From JBGSUZ01 sp963677505 (lineage in GTDB: Bacteria > Bacillota > Clostridia > Peptostreptococcales > Acidaminobacteraceae), in assembly GCA_963677505.2 (NCBI GenBank), contig CAXXWB010000039.1, forward strand, positions 60,319 to 124,318: a stretch of DNA of 64,000 bases, read 5' to 3'. Below are positions 62,072 to 64,000 of this stretch, in pieces. The translations under genes were made by a program, and so were the position numbers. The notes beneath the pieces were generated by a model. The model ran no database searches. It saw only the letters and a program-made list of their open reading frames with translations, and had not been told where the DNA came from. Position 1 is the stretch's first letter. Every line of letters begins with the position of its first letter.

Positions 62072-63475
62072 TCAATATATTACTTTTCCGTCAGTTTCAC
62101 CTAAATTTAAATCCATTAGATCCGCAATAGTGACGCCAATATCCATCAGATGAATTTCGCCAATTTCCTTTTTTTCTATTGAATTTCCAAAGGCAAAAAA
62201 GACGCTGTTATAACGCTCTGTATCTGGGTGATAACCATGGGCAGCTTTAAGCCAATGGTCCGTACCGATTTTTTCTTCGTCAATGCCTTCAACTATGTCA
62301 CCAAAGGAATCATCTAAGAAGTAATAGCCCGCCTCAGCCTCTAACATTAACAAAGCGTTGTTGTCCGCACCTTCATATCCAGCTTCGTGACCAGACATAA
62401 TTTTTTTAATGCCACAGAAATTTTCGTTAAATTTCTCAATAGCCGTCTGAATAATATCAACTTCTTGCCGAATCAGCTCACGTTTGATCTTATGCAAATT
62501 GTTGTGATAAAGATACGCTGAACCATCACAAGACTTAAACACATAGTCACAATGGTGTATTTTTCCGTTTTCCTCTGCCGAGAGAAAACCTTCTTTTTGT
62601 AAGATGACATTGGGCCGAATAACAGAATGTACGTCTCTAGAACCGTGATCTCCAAAAATAACAAAGGTCGTTTCTTCTAAAATCCCCAATTGCTTGGTGA
62701 CCCTGAAATAGTCTTCAAGACGTTGATCTAGCTTTTTGATAGCTTCTTTTGCCTCATTGCTACTTGACCCATGTTGGTGTTTTGCCGTATCTAAGGCCAT
62801 GTAATGAACGAAAAGCATGTCGGGCTGATAGGTTTTAAGGGTATCTAACGCGCAAGCATGGGCAAAATTATCTAGTTGAGGTTGACTCTGGTCTTTTCTG
62901 ATATGACCATGACGTCCATTCATTTGAAGTTGATAGCGTTTCCTACCCGACAACAGAGAAATGCTCTCTTGATTGTGCCATGGGCGGTTTGGGAATATTT
63001 CAGGCATGTTGAATTGGATAGGTGCCCCAGCACTGACTGGCCATAGGATTGACGCCACACTAAGGTCTTTAGCTTTTGCCTCAGAAAAAAGAGTTTTCCC
63101 GTGAATTTCTTTATGTTTCCAAAACCAGTCTGGTTTAATGCGCATAGGTTGAAGTTTGGTATTGCTGACAATGCCATGTTTTCTAGGCATTTTCCCCGTC
63201 AAAATACTGGCATGAGCAGGATAGGTCAGAGAAGGATAAACGCTCTTCACTTGACGACTGTATTCCCCATTGGCAATCAGTTTATTGAAATTAGGATATT
63301 GTTTTAAAACTGGCCAGTCCTCAGCACTAAGGGAATCAAAAGATAAAACAATCACTTTCTTTTGAACGGTTGGTTCACCAGTTTCACCACTGACTTGAGT
63401 GGATCTCGTTTTTTTAGGCATCGTCTTTAATACGAGATTGTCTGCGACTTTGGGCCATCGACTTCTCTTACTCAT
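62072..63475 (-). CDS. Alkaline phosphatase/nucleotide pyrophosphatase superfamily protein
   Basis: 467 residues with no signal peptide. VIVLSFDSLSAEDW gives the first metal Asp, YPSLTYPAHASILTGKMPRKHGI holds the nucleophile Thr, DMLFVHYMALDTAKHQHG a metal Asp/His pair, and VIFGDHGSRDVH the last metal ligands. This is the ectonucleotide pyrophosphatase/phosphodiesterase pattern. The substrate is unknown. A three-unit 23-bp repeat lies 34 bases before the start. Confidence 0.88.
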   Translation of the reverse strand: MSKRSRWPKVADNLVLKTMPKKTRSTQVSGETGEPTVQKKVIVLSFDSLSAEDWPVLKQYPNFNKLIANGEYSRQVKSVYPSLTYPAHASILTGKMPRKHGIVSNTKLQPMRIKPDWFWKHKEIHGKTLFSEAKAKDLSVASILWPVSAGAPIQFNMPEIFPNRPWHNQESISLLSGRKRYQLQMNGRHGHIRKDQSQPQLDNFAHACALDTLKTYQPDMLFVHYMALDTAKHQHGSSSNEAKEAIKKLDQRLEDYFRVTKQLGILEETTFVIFGDHGSRDVHSVIRPNVILQKEGFLSAEENGKIHHCDYVFKSCDGSAYLYHNNLHKIKRELIRQEVDIIQTAIEKFNENFCGIKKIMSGHEAGYEGADNNALLMLEAEAGYYFLDDSFGDIVEGIDEEKIGTDHWLKAAHGYHPDTERYNSVFFAFGNSIEKKEIGEIHLMDIGVTIADLMDLNLGETDGKVIY

Positions 63476-63508
63476 TCAATCACCTTATCCCTCTGATTTT
63501 TTATATGC

Positions 63509-63577
63509 AATAACAATGACAATGTTATCCTAATAACATTGCTATTGTTATCCAAATAACAATGCTATTGTTATTTT
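63509..63577. repeat. Three tandem 23-bp palindromic repeats
   Basis: Units at 63509, 63532 and 63555 repeat with an exact 23-base period. The consensus AATAACAATGCTATTGTTAT is an imperfect palindrome ending in CC and an A/T base or TTT. The array lies between two diverging genes and looks like a multi-site operator. Confidence 0.8.
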
Positions 63578-63708
63578 ACGTTTTTGTTTCATTTCTATTA
63601 TACATGATTAAAATGGGAAATGTCATGGAATAATGTGTTGATAATGATATTCACTTGTGATACTTTGAAGTTGGTCACGTCTGATTGGTTTTGAGAAATG
63701 AGGTCCCT

Positions 63709-64000
63709 ATGATTGAACTAAGTTCTACAGAAGAAAATTCTTCTATAGAGAAGATGAAAGAATACGCAAAGACCCTTCACTTATTGACAGGGATTGGTAT
63801 CACCCTATTGAGAGACAACAAATTCTTTGAAGTCTACGGCGACAAAAGCGTTCAAAGCTTCATGACACTTTTAGAAGATACTTTTCTTTTAAGAAAAGTA
63901 TTTGAACAAGCGGCAGCAGCCCAACAGGTTTCAATTCTCTCTTTGGGAAATTTAGCTGATGTTTTATACCTTCCCATTAACGATAACTGTTCTTGGCTGA
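63709..64000 (+). CDS. N-terminal part of an unrecognised, possibly regulatory protein (partial)
   Basis: 97 codons from an ATG with TGAGG before it, open to the window edge. After a Ser/Glu-rich start, YAKTLHLLTGIGITLL, FFEVYG and ADVLYLPIND suggest an N-terminal sensor domain like those of some AraC-type regulators. No DNA-binding part is in view. The position beside the iteron array would suit a local regulator. Confidence 0.55.
   Translation, partial: MIELSSTEENSSIEKMKEYAKTLHLLTGIGITLLRDNKFFEVYGDKSVQSFMTLLEDTFLLRKVFEQAAAAQQVSILSLGNLADVLYLPINDNCSWL

Noticed and set aside
63509..63577. CRISPR array
   Set aside because: The units are contiguous with no spacers and there are no cas genes in the window.

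Overview
The window looks like chromosome from a low-GC, Gram-positive, probably anaerobic clostridium. The evidence is AT-rich spacers, strong GGAGG ribosome binding sites, many Rho-independent terminators, a PPi-dependent phosphofructokinase, an AmmeMemoRadiSam-type radical SAM enzyme, a TIGR01977-type cysteine desulfurase and a full chemotaxis set. A Fusibacter/Acidaminobacter-like member of the Peptostreptococcales is my best guess, at low confidence. Most genes lie on the minus strand, so minus is probably the leading strand here.

Layout. 1-2.6 kb is an AT-rich cassette: a secreted Cys-free protein followed by an ABC ATPase and an ABC-2 permease, resembling a bacteriocin/self-immunity unit. 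2.8-13.9 kb is housekeeping: a DUF1461 protein, PPi-PFK, an M32 carboxypeptidase, cheD, a SEC-C protein, plsC, an Uup-like ABC-F ATPase, MscS, the YhaM exoribonuclease and a cytoplasmic parvulin. 14.0-29.9 kb is one chemosensory block of 12 colinear genes: hybrid kinase, REC-HDOD, REC-kinase, cheY, cheA, cheW, a chemoreceptor, cheR, cheB, a second hybrid kinase and a stand-alone receiver, with no flagellar genes.

30-45.6 kb holds an M3 oligopeptidase, a polyamine operon (speD, speE, and frameshifted speB and speA), a TlpA/CcdA/NamA redox group, a CBS-ACT protein, a CorA transporter behind a structured leader, a lipid kinase, an ABC-F protein, a YkgJ-like Cys protein and a DUF1835 protein. At 45.7-48.9 kb an IS1182-family element has inserted into the last codons of a CNNM/HlyC transporter gene. 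48.9-54.6 kb has a DUF2089/SHOCT-like stress operon and a five-gene operon ending in rtcB-recX that includes a 32-residue membrane miniprotein. 54.7-64 kb has a GNAT, the radical SAM enzyme, proC, a cysteine desulfurase, tRNA-Val, a REC-PAS-GGDEF-HD protein, an RMD1/YagE protein, a phosphodiesterase-like protein, a 23-bp iteron array and a partial gene.

The best leads are: the secreted protein/ABC cassette; the chemosensory block with its two Hpt-tailed hybrid kinases and HDOD output; three possible cis-regulatory RNAs (before speD, corA and the radical SAM gene); three tandem 23-bp palindromic repeats at 63.5 kb; a start-less 40-codon reading frame after the PFK gene reachable through a TTTAAAT heptamer; and the clustered one-base insertions that break speA and speB. 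Several broken or start-less frames (speA, speB, the YkgJ-like gene, the tails after PFK and proC) raise the possibility of assembly error, so read-level checking comes first.
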